A stretch of 64,000 nt of DNA, taken from positions 1-64,000 of the forward strand of contig NZ_VDDD01000003.1 in the NCBI RefSeq assembly GCF_006151785.1. The letters are read 5' to 3'. The position numbers and the translations under genes are program-made. The stretch comes from Paracoccus marcusii. Lineage in GTDB: Bacteria; Pseudomonadota; Alphaproteobacteria; Rhodobacterales; Rhodobacteraceae. Below the pieces are notes generated by a model. That model worked only from the letters and a program-made list of their open reading frames with translations, was not told where the DNA came from and did not search any database. Positions 16,692 through 25,124 of this stretch are shown piece by piece; position 1 is the first letter of the stretch, and every line of letters starts with the position of its first letter.

Positions 16692-17383
16692 GCGTCGCCG
16701 GGGGCGGTCAGGGGGGCGGGGGTCTTGGCCTGATACTCGGTCTTCATACCGGTATCCTCGATCGCGTCCCAGATCGAGGTCTGGCACATGAAGGCGCGGC
16801 TGGCGAGGTTCACGAAGATCAGCGCGCAGAATGCCCAGAAGGCCGGGCCCAGATGGACGGTGGCAAGACCTGCGACCTTGATCAGCGCGACCGCGGTGCC
16901 GATGACAAAGATCTCGGCCATGGACCAGGGGCGCAGCAGCTCGGACCAGCGGAAGGCGATGGCCGCGTGGCGATGCGGAGGACGCCCCTGCGCCAGCGGG
17001 ACCAGCGTATAGAGCAGCAGGAACGCCCGCAGGATCGGCAGGCCGATGATCATCGCCAGCACCGCCAAGACCAGCGGCAGCAGAACCCCGTCGGCAAAGG
17101 CCAAAGCCACGTCGAACAGCGAGCTGGCATTGCCGAAGCCCATCGCCGACACCTCGAGGAAGGGAAAGAACACCGCCCCCACCAGCAGCACCATCGAGGT
17201 GAAGGCCAGCGCGATCAGCTGCGCGAACGCGCCGTCGCGCGGCTTGGCCAGGACCGTGCCGCAACGGATGCAGCGCGCGGTCTCTCCGACGTCCAGATCC
17301 TCCTGGACATGCAGGGCGTCGCAGAGCGGGCAGGCGATCAGCCCTTCGCCGGTCGACAGATCATATGTTTGTTCCCGTTCCAT
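16688..17383 (-). CDS. pqiA: Paraquat-inducible protein A, first half
   Basis: 231 residues from ATG 17383 (an upstream in-frame start at 17449 adds a non-conserved basic stretch). It opens with a zinc-ribbon (CPLCDALHVQEDLDVGETARCIRCG) and has four membrane segments including VGAVFFPFLEVSAMGF and PWSMAEIFVIGTAVALIKV. This matches the N-terminal half of PqiA. It is the first gene of the pqiA-pqiA-pqiB-pqiC operon, which supports lipid transport and envelope stress tolerance. Confidence 0.88.
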   Translation of the reverse strand: MEREQTYDLSTGEGLIACPLCDALHVQEDLDVGETARCIRCGTVLAKPRDGAFAQLIALAFTSMVLLVGAVFFPFLEVSAMGFGNASSLFDVALAFADGVLLPLVLAVLAMIIGLPILRAFLLLYTLVPLAQGRPPHRHAAIAFRWSELLRPWSMAEIFVIGTAVALIKVAGLATVHLGPAFWAFCALIFVNLASRAFMCQTSIWDAIEDTGMKTEYQAKTPAPLTAPGDA

Positions 17384-17461
17384 GCGCCGAAGATAAGCCT
17401 GACGGCCTGCGGTGCAAGCATGGCGCGAGCGGGCCACGCAGAATTGCACGCAGGCGCGGCG

Positions 17462-19252
17462 CTAATGCCGCGATCCGGCCCGCGCCGCCGATGTCAGGAC
17501 GACCTGTCGCGGGCTGTTACCGCCCGCGGAACCGGCCTGGCCAAGCCGGAAGGTCAGCGCCAGGCGATAGGCGCCGGGCTGGGAATCGGTGGTGACATCG
17601 CCTTCCAGCTGCATCGAGAACGCCTCGATCAGCTGGCTGCCCAAGCCGGTGCCGCCCGCGGCCTCGTCCGGGCCGGTGGAGTTCACCACCTCCAGAAGGC
17701 CCTGCCCCGGCGTGGGAGAGGTCAACGACACGCGCACCCACGGATCGCCGCCATCCGCCGGATTGCCCGCGTATTTTATGGCGTTGGTGAAGGCTTCGGT
17801 CGTCAGCAGGGTCAGCGGCACCGCCTGGTCGGGCAGCATCGTCAGCGGCTGGATGTCGGTCTGCACCTGCAGGTGACGGCCTGCGCTGGCCGATGCGGTG
17901 GTCAGCTGGGCGATGATGTCGGTGATCAACCGGTTGGCATAGACCTGATCCAGCTGTTCGGCTTGATACAGGTTTCGGTAGATCGTGGCCAACGCCGCCA
18001 CCCGGTCCTGGACCGAGCGTAGCACGCGCTTGGCGTCCCGGTCGTCGATCAAGCGGCTTTGCATATTGATGATCGAGGCGATCAACTGAAGGTTGTTCTT
18101 GACCCGGTGATGGACCTCCTTGAGGAGGACGGTCTTTTCGGCGACGGCCTGCTCCATCGCCTCTTCGTCGCGGATCAGGATGCGGGCCATGTTGTGAAAG
18201 GTCTGGCTGACATCTGCGATCTCGGTCGGCGCATCGGCCAGGACCGGGGGCGGGCTGTCACGATTGCCGATGGCGAAACGACGCATCTGTCCGCGCAGGA
18301 CGGTGATGTGGCGCAGGACCAGCCGGAACACCGCGAAATAGGCGACCGCCAGCGACACGACCCACAGCGCCACCGGCAGCATGACCGCGCCAAAGCGCGA
18401 CAGCTGGAACAGCCCGACGCCGGCGATGCTGGGGCTCCAGCTGCCAAGGGCATAGACCAGGCCGGGGACCACCGGCACGACGGTGAAGACGCGCATCTCT
18501 CCGCTGTTGGCGCGGGTGCGAAAGGTCGCTTCTCCCTGTCCGGGCAAACTGACCAGGGGCACGTCGCGGGGCAGCAGCTGGGCCGGGTCGTCGCCTTGGC
18601 TGGTATCCGCGATCAGCACGCGGCCGGAATTGTTGAAGGTCAGGATACGCGCACCTTCGGTCCCGAAATCCATCGCATGGGTGGAACGCAGCAGCTCCTG
18701 CGTCAGGGACAGGGCGGTCAGGCCCAGGAATTCGCGGTCGCGATACAGGGGCTGCAGCACCACCACGACAGGTTCCCGGCTGACCGGCCCCTGGGCCATG
18801 GCGGTCACCGCGGTCATCGGGTTCCGCATGAAATCGCGGACCATGTCGCTGTTCGAAAGGTCCAGCTGCGGGTCGTCCGGCCCGGCGGAACTGCATTCGA
18901 CGCGCCCGTCCACCGGCACGAAGGCCGCATGGCGATAGGTGCCGCTGCGCTGCACGAAATTGCGCAGCAGATCCGAACACATGCCGGGCTGGCCCGCGCT
19001 TTCCAGGATCGCGGGGCCCAGGGCGTCGGCGGCCCCCAATGCGCTTTGCAGCAAAGCCCGCTCTCCGGCGGCGGCCGATGCGGTCCGGCCCAGCAACGCG
19101 ATTTCGGCGCTGCGTTCCGCCTCGCGCGACAGGTGCAGGTTCTGGACAAGGGAGATCAGGCCGATCGGAAGGATCGCGATGGACAACAGCGCCCCGAGCC
19201 GAAACCCGAGACGCCGCGTGAATTCCATCCGTTGGGTGATCCGCCTCAGCAC
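17462..19252 (-). CDS. HisKA_2-type membrane sensor histidine kinase of the general stress locus
   Basis: 596 residues. An N-terminal helix (GALLSIAILPIGLISLV), a periplasmic sensor domain of about 240 residues, a second helix (VMLPVALWVVSLAVAYFAVF), a HAMP-like stretch, and then the HisKA_2 phosphoacceptor LLKEVHHRVKNNLQLIASIINMQSR and an ATPase domain (EAFTNAIKYAGNP, GGTGLGSQLIEAF). This kinase type commonly phosphorylates PhyR and drives the general stress response. It starts 10 bases after ecfG on the same strand, so it is probably co-transcribed with nepR and ecfG and may form a feedback loop. Its signal is unknown. Confidence 0.88.
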   Translation of the reverse strand: MLRRITQRMEFTRRLGFRLGALLSIAILPIGLISLVQNLHLSREAERSAEIALLGRTASAAAGERALLQSALGAADALGPAILESAGQPGMCSDLLRNFVQRSGTYRHAAFVPVDGRVECSSAGPDDPQLDLSNSDMVRDFMRNPMTAVTAMAQGPVSREPVVVVLQPLYRDREFLGLTALSLTQELLRSTHAMDFGTEGARILTFNNSGRVLIADTSQGDDPAQLLPRDVPLVSLPGQGEATFRTRANSGEMRVFTVVPVVPGLVYALGSWSPSIAGVGLFQLSRFGAVMLPVALWVVSLAVAYFAVFRLVLRHITVLRGQMRRFAIGNRDSPPPVLADAPTEIADVSQTFHNMARILIRDEEAMEQAVAEKTVLLKEVHHRVKNNLQLIASIINMQSRLIDDRDAKRVLRSVQDRVAALATIYRNLYQAEQLDQVYANRLITDIIAQLTTASASAGRHLQVQTDIQPLTMLPDQAVPLTLLTTEAFTNAIKYAGNPADGGDPWVRVSLTSPTPGQGLLEVVNSTGPDEAAGGTGLGSQLIEAFSMQLEGDVTTDSQPGAYRLALTFRLGQAGSAGGNSPRQVVLTSAARAGSRH

Positions 19253-19262
19253 ACCGCCCGCC

Positions 19263-19829
19263 TCAGCGAGAACTGTAGTTGTTCTGCGCCATGACGGCCA
19301 GGGTCGCCTGGTCGGTCATGCTCAACTCCTCACCCTGTTCCAGGTGCAGCAGTTCAGCCAGCTTCCGGCGCCCGCGATTGGCGCGCGACTTGACCGTGCC
19401 GACGGCGACCTTGGTCATCTCGGCCGCTTCCTCGTAGGAAAAGCCCGATGCGCCGACCAGGATCAGTGCCTCGCGCTGTTCGTCGGGCAGCTTGTCGAAG
19501 GCCGCGCGGAAGTCGCGAAGGGCAAGGCGCCCGTCATGGTCGGGCCGCGTCGCCTGGCGGGCGGCATGGATGCCGTCGCTGTCGCTGACCTCACGCTTGG
19601 TCTTGCGGCGCGACGAATAGAACGTGTTGCGCAGGATGGTGAACAGCCAGGCGCGCAGGTTCGTTCCGGCCTGGAACTTGTCCATGTTCGTCCACGCCTT
19701 GACGATGGTGTCCTGCACCAGATCATCGGCCGACGCCCCCTCGCGGGTCAGCGACAGCGCAAAGGCCCGCAATGCGGGCAGGTGATCGACCAGCTGGTCG
19801 CGCGGATGAACCGAAGGGGAATTGGTCAT
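19263..19829 (-). CDS. ecfG: General stress response ECF sigma factor EcfG
   Basis: 188 residues. Sigma region 2 (DDLVQDTIVKAWTNMDKFQAGTNLRAWLFTILRN) and region 4 (LPDEQREALILVGASGFSYEEAAEMTKVAVGTVKSRANRGRRKL) match the EcfG (ECF15) group. It directs RNA polymerase to GGAAC-N16/17-CGTT promoters under stress. It is held by the anti-sigma factor NepR, encoded directly upstream, and released when phosphorylated PhyR binds NepR. A site of this type precedes nepR, consistent with autoregulation. Confidence 0.94.
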   Translation of the reverse strand: MTNSPSVHPRDQLVDHLPALRAFALSLTREGASADDLVQDTIVKAWTNMDKFQAGTNLRAWLFTILRNTFYSSRRKTKREVSDSDGIHAARQATRPDHDGRLALRDFRAAFDKLPDEQREALILVGASGFSYEEAAEMTKVAVGTVKSRANRGRRKLAELLHLEQGEELSMTDQATLAVMAQNNYSSR

Positions 19830-19884
19830 GGAAATGAAACACCGGAAAGCTTGGGGATCGAGGAACGCCGGGCCGGGAAACGGA

Positions 19885-20031
19885 TCATTCCTGTTCCTTC
19901 AACTTCTTCAGCAGTTCCAGAAACCGATCGGGGATCTGGTCAGTTGCATCCTGCTCATAGACGCGTTTCAGGTTCTCATCGATCTGTTTTTCCACAGCCG
20001 CTCTCCTGCGGTCGTCTCGCTTTGGTGTCAT
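19885..20031 (-). CDS. nepR: Anti-sigma factor NepR
   Basis: 48 residues, easily missed because of its size. ATG at 20031 and TGA at 19885-19887. The NepR core is visible: IDENLKRVYEQ, then IPDRFLELLKKL at the C-terminal end. NepR binds EcfG in unstressed cells and is captured by the sigma-like domain of phosphorylated PhyR. The gene lies between ecfG (same strand, 55 bases downstream) and the divergent phyR, the classic alphaproteobacterial arrangement. Confidence 0.92.
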   Translation of the reverse strand: MTPKRDDRRRAAVEKQIDENLKRVYEQDATDQIPDRFLELLKKLKEQE

Positions 20032-20070
20032 ATTCGTGTCAGTCCCGACAAACTTGTGCGCACAGCATGC

Positions 20071-20096
20071 AACCGATAGGGGGTTCAGTTGGTTCC
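20071..20096 (-). promoter_or_regulatory. Putative EcfG promoter of nepR-ecfG
   Basis: On the minus strand, GGAACC (plus-strand 20091-20096) and GGTT (20071-20074) are separated so that GGAAC-N17-GGTT results, one base away from GGAAC-N17-CGTT. It is 40 bases upstream of the nepR start, in the shared phyR/nepR intergenic region, and would give positive autoregulation of the sigma factor. Confidence 0.65.
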
Positions 20097-20126
20097 CTGC
20101 AATACGCGATTTAAGAGGACTGTGTA

Positions 20127-20930
20127 ATGACTGTTGCCGATCTGGCCCAATCCATCGGGCGCGAGCTTCCGTTTCTGCGTCGCTACGCGCGCGCCCTGAC
20201 CGGCAGCCAGCGCGCCGGCGACAATTATGCAGCCGCCACGCTGGAGGCGATCCTGACCGATCGCAGCGTTCTGGACGGCGAAGACGACCTGCGCATCGCG
20301 CTGTTCAAGACGTTCCACGTGATCTGGCAAAGCTCGGGCCAGCCGGTGGACGATGCCGAGATGTCCGAACGTGAACGCCGGGCCCAAGGCCATCTGCGCG
20401 GCCTGACGCCAAACTCGCGCGAGGCCCTGTTGCTGCGCACGATCGAGGAGCTGCGCGCCGACCAGATCGCCCGTGTGATGCAGATCGAGGCTGCCGAGGC
20501 GGAGGAACTGGTCCAGATCGCCCTGAACGAGATGGGCCAGGCGCTGCGCGGCAAGGTCATGGTCATCGAGGATGAGATGATCATCGCGATGGACCTGAAG
20601 GGCATCGTCCAGGCGATGGGCCACGACGTCACCGGCGTCGCCCGTACCCACACCGCCGCGATCGAACTGGCCGGCAAGTACCGTCCCGACCTGATCCTGG
20701 CCGACATCCAGCTGGCCGACGGATCGTCGGGCGTCGACGCCGTCAACGAGCTGCTGGGCAGCATGGGCGACATCCCTGTGATCTTCATCACCGCCTTCCC
20801 GGAACGCTTGCTGACGGGCGACCGACCGGAGCCGGCCTTCCTGATCTCCAAGCCCTACAGCGAGGAGCAGGTGCGTTCGGCGGTCAGCCAGGCGATGTTC
20901 TTCGCCTCGACCGAGGGCCTGAACGCCTGA
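20127..20930 (+). CDS. phyR: General stress response regulator PhyR
   Basis: 267 residues. The N-terminal 130 residues are a degenerate ECF-sigma-like domain (LPFLRRYARALTGSQRAGDNY, LTPNSREALLLRTIEELRADQIARVM). The C-terminal part is a receiver domain (KVMVIEDEMIIAMDLKGIV, phospho-acceptor Asp in LILADIQLADG, Lys in ISKPYSEEQVRSAV). Phosphorylated PhyR binds NepR by sigma mimicry and frees EcfG. It is divergent from nepR-ecfG-kinase and is followed by a GC-rich terminator. Confidence 0.95.
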   Translation: MTVADLAQSIGRELPFLRRYARALTGSQRAGDNYAAATLEAILTDRSVLDGEDDLRIALFKTFHVIWQSSGQPVDDAEMSERERRAQGHLRGLTPNSREALLLRTIEELRADQIARVMQIEAAEAEELVQIALNEMGQALRGKVMVIEDEMIIAMDLKGIVQAMGHDVTGVARTHTAAIELAGKYRPDLILADIQLADGSSGVDAVNELLGSMGDIPVIFITAFPERLLTGDRPEPAFLISKPYSEEQVRSAVSQAMFFASTEGLNA

Positions 20931-20940
20931 GGATAAGGAC

Positions 20941-20968
20941 AGGGGCGCCCCGGACCGGGCGCCCCTTT
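20941..20968 (+). terminator. Intrinsic terminator after phyR
   Basis: AGGGGCGCCC at 20941-20950 pairs with GGGCGCCCCT at 20957-20966 around a 6-base loop, followed by TTT. It lies 10 bases after the phyR stop and separates it from the convergent yihY-like gene. Confidence 0.8.
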
Positions 20969-21870
20969 CACTTTGCCTTCTCTGCCAGCAGTTCGTCAAA
21001 GCCGCGCCGTGCCTCGCGTGCCGCCCGCATCCGGCGACGCCGCGCCAGTTCGACATTGATCAGCGCGCCTAGCAGCACCGAGAACCCCGCCAGATAGAAC
21101 CACATCAGCAGCGCCACCACGGTCCCGATCGAGCCGTAGATGCGGTTATAGCTGTTGAAGCTGCCTAGATAGGCGGAAAACGCGATCGACCCCGCCGACC
21201 ATAGCACGGCCGCGAACAGCGCCCCCCAGGTGAAGATCGGGGTGCGCGGCGTCTTGACGTTGGGACCGTAGCGATACAGCACCCCGATGGTCACGATCAC
21301 CAGCAGGAACATCCCCGCCCAAGGCAGCACCGTCAGCAGCGATGCCCGCACGGGCGCAAAGACCAGGAAGTTCAGCAGCACCGGCACCACGACGATCGTC
21401 GCCAGCCCTGCAAGGGAGATCCCGACGATCACCAATGTCAGCGCATAGGCCAGCACGAAGCCGAAGATCGTCGAATGCGCCCGCACCCCATAGGCGGCGT
21501 TCAAGCCGCGGATCAGGGCGTCCACCCCCGCCCGCGCCGCGACGGTGGCGATCATGAACGACACGAACGACGTCCACCCGACCGATGTCTGGCCATTTTG
21601 CGTCAGCGTGGTCACCTGGTCGTCGACGATGTCGGACGCGCCGTCCGGCAGGAATTCATGCGCGACGTCCAGATAGGTCAGGACGACCATCGGGTCGAAC
21701 CACAGGCTCCACAGCGCGATGATCGCGGCCAGTCCGGGAAACACCGCGAACATCGCATAGAACGCGACGCCCGCCGCGATCAGCGTCATGTGGGTCTTGT
21801 CCATCCGTTCGAAGATGGCACCCCAGAATGATCCCAGATCCCGCAGCCAGTCCAGCATCCCGCCCCGCAT
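20968..21870 (-). CDS. YihY/BrkB family inner-membrane protein
   Basis: 300 residues with about six membrane helices (TLIAAGVAFYAMFAVFPGLAAIIALWSLWF near the start, TSFVSFMIATVAARAGVDALIRGLNAAYG, then FTWGALFAAVLWSAGSIAFSAYL and IYGSIGTVVALLMWFYLAGFSVLLGALINVEL). These are the YihY/BrkB family hallmarks. Once annotated as RNase BN, the family is now regarded as membrane proteins of uncertain, possibly transport, function. The start is ATG 21870, with M5 (21858) an alternative. It stands alone between phyR and dnaQ. Confidence 0.88.
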   Translation of the reverse strand: MRGGMLDWLRDLGSFWGAIFERMDKTHMTLIAAGVAFYAMFAVFPGLAAIIALWSLWFDPMVVLTYLDVAHEFLPDGASDIVDDQVTTLTQNGQTSVGWTSFVSFMIATVAARAGVDALIRGLNAAYGVRAHSTIFGFVLAYALTLVIVGISLAGLATIVVVPVLLNFLVFAPVRASLLTVLPWAGMFLLVIVTIGVLYRYGPNVKTPRTPIFTWGALFAAVLWSAGSIAFSAYLGSFNSYNRIYGSIGTVVALLMWFYLAGFSVLLGALINVELARRRRMRAAREARRGFDELLAEKAK

Positions 21871-21918
21871 CCCTTTTCGTCAGCATGGTCCGCGAAACCG
21901 GCCCGCGCAAGACCGCCG

Positions 21919-22626
21919 TCAGGTCGTGGCGAAGCGCGCCCAGACCGAATCCTCGCCCAGCTTGGCCACGAATTGGGCATGGGCCTGCGCCTCGTCCGGG
22001 GTCAGGCGGGGCGGCAGGGGGCGGGGACGCGCGGCGCGCGGGCGCATCTGGCCATCGGGGCTACGGGCAGCGTCGTCCTGTGCACCGGGCTTGTCCAGGA
22101 CCAGGTCAGGCTGGCGGCCACCGATCAGTTCCAGATAGACCTCGGCCAGCAGTTCGCTGTCCAGCAAGGCGCCGTGCAGCTCGCGACCCGAATTGTCCAC
22201 GCCGAAGCGGCGGCACAGCGCATCCAGCGTCGCGGGCGATCCGGGAAACTTTTCGCGTGCCAGCATCAGCGTGTCCAGCGCCCGCGACCATGGCAGCGGC
22301 TTGTGCCCCGCGCGTTTCAGTTCGGCGTTCAGGAACTTCATGTCGAAGCTGGCATTGTGGATCACCAGCTTGGCGTCGTCGGCGATGAAGTCCATGAAAT
22401 CACTGACGATCGCCGCGAATTTCGGCTTGTCGCGCAGAAAGTCGTCGCCTAGGCCGTGGACGTCGAACGCCTCCTTGGGCATCGACCGTTCGGGGTTGAT
22501 GTAGACGTGGAAGGTGCGCCCGGTGGGCAGGTGGTTCATCAGCTCCAGCGCGCCGATCTCGACGATGCGGTCGGCACCCTCGGCATCGAAGCCGGTGGTT
22601 TCGGTGTCCAGGACGATCTCACGCAT
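21919..22626 (-). CDS. dnaQ: DNA polymerase III epsilon subunit (proofreading exonuclease)
   Basis: 235 residues from ATG 22626, which overlaps the end of coaE; an in-frame TTG 9 bases earlier is less likely. The DEDDh exonuclease motifs are all present: ExoI DTETTGF, ExoII HNASFDMKFLN, ExoIII with HGALLDSELLAEVY. A Pro/Arg/Ala-rich linker follows (about residues 175-205), then a C-terminal helix that in homologues contacts the polymerase alpha subunit. It provides 3'-5' proofreading in the replisome. Part of the aroE-coaE-dnaQ operon running away from the putative origin. Confidence 0.94.
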   Translation of the reverse strand: MREIVLDTETTGFDAEGADRIVEIGALELMNHLPTGRTFHVYINPERSMPKEAFDVHGLGDDFLRDKPKFAAIVSDFMDFIADDAKLVIHNASFDMKFLNAELKRAGHKPLPWSRALDTLMLAREKFPGSPATLDALCRRFGVDNSGRELHGALLDSELLAEVYLELIGGRQPDLVLDKPGAQDDAARSPDGQMRPRAARPRPLPPRLTPDEAQAHAQFVAKLGEDSVWARFATT

Positions 22627-23206
22627 GGGGGGCAACCTCGTTCACGATGCGGGCGACGGCGGCACGGGCGCCATCCAGGCTGTCGGTCGGAATGATCCAG
22701 TCGGCGCGCGCACGCTTGTCCACGTCGGGCATCTGGCGCGCCAGGATCATGGCCAGCGTATCGCGCGTCATGCCCGGACGCGCAAGCACGCGGGCCGCCT
22801 GAGTGGCGGGATCGGTGGACACCACCGCGACCCCGTCCAGATCGGGGGGATGCGCGCTTTCGAACAGCAGGGGGATGTCCAGGACGACCAGGGGTGCGCC
22901 CACATGTCGCGCCAGGAAATCCTGCCTGTCCCGTGCGACCAGGGGGTGGACGATCCCCTCCAGCCGCGCCAGTGCGGCAGGGTCGGTGGCAAGCGCGGTC
23001 TTCAGCGCGCCCCGGTCGATTCCGTCTTGGCTTAGGGCTGCGGGAAAGGCGGCGGCGACCGGCGCCACGGCCAATCCGCCCGGGGCATACAGGCGATGGA
23101 CGGCCTGATCCGCGTCCCAGACCGGGTGACCAAGATCGCGGAACATCTGTGCCGTGGTGGATTTGCCCATGCCGATGCTGCCGGTCAGGCCAAGACGAAA
23201 GGTCAT
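22619..23206 (-). CDS. coaE: Dephospho-CoA kinase
   Basis: 195 residues from ATG 23206, where the conserved TFRLGLTGSIGMGKST (P-loop) begins; a longer in-frame start is Arg-rich and not conserved. Further family marks are the VWDADQAVHRLYAPGG segment, HPLVARDRQDFL and DIPLLFESAH. It phosphorylates dephospho-CoA in the last step of coenzyme A synthesis. It overlaps aroE by 4 bases and dnaQ by 8, so the three are translationally linked. Confidence 0.94.
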   Translation of the reverse strand: MTFRLGLTGSIGMGKSTTAQMFRDLGHPVWDADQAVHRLYAPGGLAVAPVAAAFPAALSQDGIDRGALKTALATDPAALARLEGIVHPLVARDRQDFLARHVGAPLVVLDIPLLFESAHPPDLDGVAVVSTDPATQAARVLARPGMTRDTLAMILARQMPDVDKRARADWIIPTDSLDGARAAVARIVNEVAPHA

Positions 23207-24069
23207 TCCAGCGCGACCCGCCGCGCCTCGTCGTCGACATCGGGGCGCTGGCCGAACCAACGTTCAAAGCCTGGGGCCGCCTGGTGCAGCAGCATTCCCA
23301 GACCATCGACCACGCGGCATCCGCGGGCCTGCGCCTCGGTCAGGAAGGGGGTCATCAGCGGGGTATAGACCAGGTCTGTGACCAAGGCACCGGGCGACAG
23401 CGCGTCCAGCGGCACCCGCAGCGGCTGCTTTCCATCCATCCCAAGCGAGGTGGCGTTGACGACGGTGGATGCGCCTTCCAGCATGTTGCCGACCTGGGCC
23501 CAGTCATAGACGACCAGGCGCGCCCCGAACTCTGCCTTGATCTGTTCCGCCCGCAGCCGCGTCCGGTTGGCGATGCGCAACTCCTTGACGCCGCTGTCCA
23601 GCAGGGAGGCGACCACCGCCCGTGCCGCACCCCCCGCACCGATCACCGCGGCGGGGCCCAGATCGGGCTGCCAGTCGGGTTCGTTCTGCCGCAGGTTCGC
23701 GATGAAGCCATAGCCGTCGGTATTGTCGGCATGGATCTTGCCGTCGGGGCGAAAGATCAGCGTGTTGGCGGCACCGATCAGGGCCGCGCGATCCGTGACC
23801 GTGTCAGCCAGCGTCAGGACCGCCTCCTTGTGGGGAATGGTGACATTGGCACCGACGAAACCGGCACGCGGCAGGATGCGCAGAACCTCGGCCAGATGTT
23901 CGGGCATTACCGGGATCGGCACGTAATGGCCGGGCAGGCCATAGCGGGCCAACCAATGTCCGTGCAGGCGCGGAGAGCGCGAATGCGCGATGGGCATGCC
24001 GATCACGCCGGCCAGGGGCGCGTGGGTGATCTGGCTGGCGGGCGGGTCGTCTTGCATCGGCTTGATCAT
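23203..24069 (-). CDS. aroE: Shikimate dehydrogenase
   Basis: 288 residues from ATG 24069 (GTG 24072 is an alternative). Substrate and cofactor motifs are clear: GMPIAHSRSPRLHG at the N-terminus, NVTIPHKEAV with the catalytic Lys, NTDGYGF, the NADP loop GAGGAARAV and the NRT basic motif. It reduces 3-dehydroshikimate to shikimate in aromatic amino acid synthesis. First gene of the operon, transcribed away from the DnaA-box region that starts about 100 bases upstream. Confidence 0.94.
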   Translation of the reverse strand: MIKPMQDDPPASQITHAPLAGVIGMPIAHSRSPRLHGHWLARYGLPGHYVPIPVMPEHLAEVLRILPRAGFVGANVTIPHKEAVLTLADTVTDRAALIGAANTLIFRPDGKIHADNTDGYGFIANLRQNEPDWQPDLGPAAVIGAGGAARAVVASLLDSGVKELRIANRTRLRAEQIKAEFGARLVVYDWAQVGNMLEGASTVVNATSLGMDGKQPLRVPLDALSPGALVTDLVYTPLMTPFLTEAQARGCRVVDGLGMLLHQAAPGFERWFGQRPDVDDEARRVALE

Positions 24070-24550
24070 CACATGGCGTCTTTCAGTGCAGACTAGGCAC
24101 ACGGACGGCGTGACGAAAGCCCCTGTCGGCATCTGGCGGCATATCCGTGGCGGATCGGGGCAGGCACGCTGTGGACAAATCTTCGGAGGAATCGGCGCCG
24201 GGGTTGGTGGCAACCCGCGTCAATCCCCTGCCTGTCCTGATTTGCCCTTGGAACAAAGCAGAAACAGCAGGGCGTTTTCCACAGGGGGACGAATCGGGCG
24301 GCCCGATCGGGCGGCCTGTGGAGGAATCAGCGGCCAAATCATTATCCGCAAAGTTATCCACATATGATCGCTTTGTTTACAAACAGTTTTCAGGTCGGCT
24401 TGCCGCTTTCGCACATGCTTGTCCACAACGCCCGATTCTGAGGAAATCCCGGTGAACAGAGTCCAATTCCTGCTATCCACAGGCCCTACTTCAACAACAT
24501 TCCTTTCTTTATCTTTCTTATTTAAGAGAAGACCGAAGAGAGGTTTCGCG
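24070..24550. other. Probable chromosomal replication origin (oriC)
   Basis: A 480-base non-coding gap between divergent aroE and hemJ. It holds a perfect DnaA box TTATCCACA at 24354-24362. Near matches are TTGTCCACA (24170-24178, minus strand, and 24419-24427, plus), TTTTCCACA (24275-24283), TTATCCGCA (24342-24350), CTATCCACA (24473-24481) and a weaker one at 24317-24325 (minus). An AT-rich, pyrimidine-rich stretch at about 24498-24530 could be the unwinding element. Gene context (rho, mnmE, mnmG, rsmG, parAB and two parS sites within 8 kb) is that of alphaproteobacterial origins. Confidence 0.8.
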
Positions 24551-24997
24551 ATGATCGACGGACTGGCCCTGATTTATCCCTATGTGAAGGCGTTCCACGT
24601 CATGGCCGTCATTTCGTGGATGGCGGGCCTGTTCTACCTGCCCAGGCTGTTCGTCTATCACGCCGAACGCAGTAGGGAATCGGCCGAACCGGTCGCAAGC
24701 TTCATGATCATGGAACAGAAGCTGCTGCGGCTGATCATGAACCCGGCGATGATCGCCACGTGGATCAGCGGGTTGGCCCTGGTGATGACGCCGGGCATCG
24801 TCAGCTGGGACATGACCTGGCCGTGGGTCAAGGCGGCCTGCGTGATCGCGATGAGCGTGTTTCACATGTGGTGCGCGCACGAACGGCGGCATCTGTCGGC
24901 CGGAATGGCCCTTGCCGGGCGGTCCTATCGGATGATGAACGAGGTGCCGACCCTGCTGATGGTGGGGATCGTGACCGCCGTGATCGTCAAGTTCTGA
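24551..24997 (+). CDS. hemJ: Protoporphyrinogen IX oxidase HemJ
   Basis: 148 residues from ATG 24551. It is a four-helix membrane protein with the HemJ/UPF0093 pattern: YPYVKAFHVMAVISWMAGLFYLPRLFVYHAE, EQKLLRLIMNPAMIATWISGLAL and a C-terminal EVPTLLMVGIVTAVIVKF. The conserved His in FHVMAVISW and the W-M-A-G-L-F-Y segment are typical. It oxidises protoporphyrinogen IX in heme synthesis. Located directly beside the DnaA-box cluster. Confidence 0.92.
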   Translation: MIDGLALIYPYVKAFHVMAVISWMAGLFYLPRLFVYHAERSRESAEPVASFMIMEQKLLRLIMNPAMIATWISGLALVMTPGIVSWDMTWPWVKAACVIAMSVFHMWCAHERRHLSAGMALAGRSYRMMNEVPTLLMVGIVTAVIVKF

Positions 24998-25006
24998 TCG
25001 AAAAGA

Positions 25007-25035
25007 TTGACTCGTGACCGGCGCGGCCTTATTTG
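25007..25035 (+). promoter_or_regulatory. Putative sigma-70 promoter of rho
   Basis: TTGACT at 25007-25012 and TATTTG at 25030-25035 with a 17-base spacer, about 90 bases upstream of the rho ATG. The remaining leader could hold rho autoregulatory sequence, but I see no clear structure there. Confidence 0.5.
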
Positions 25036-25124
25036 CGCCCCAACCCCGGCCGTCCGGTACGGGATTCCCTTGAACGCCTGTCTGCTCCGTCCGATACGTC
25101 GCGCGGCTGAAAGTTTGCATCAGA

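Noticed and set aside
24250-24276. GGAAC-N18-CGTT in the oriC region, resembling an EcfG promoter
   Set aside because: The spacer is one base longer than the two good sites in this window and the nearest gene start is about 275 bases away.
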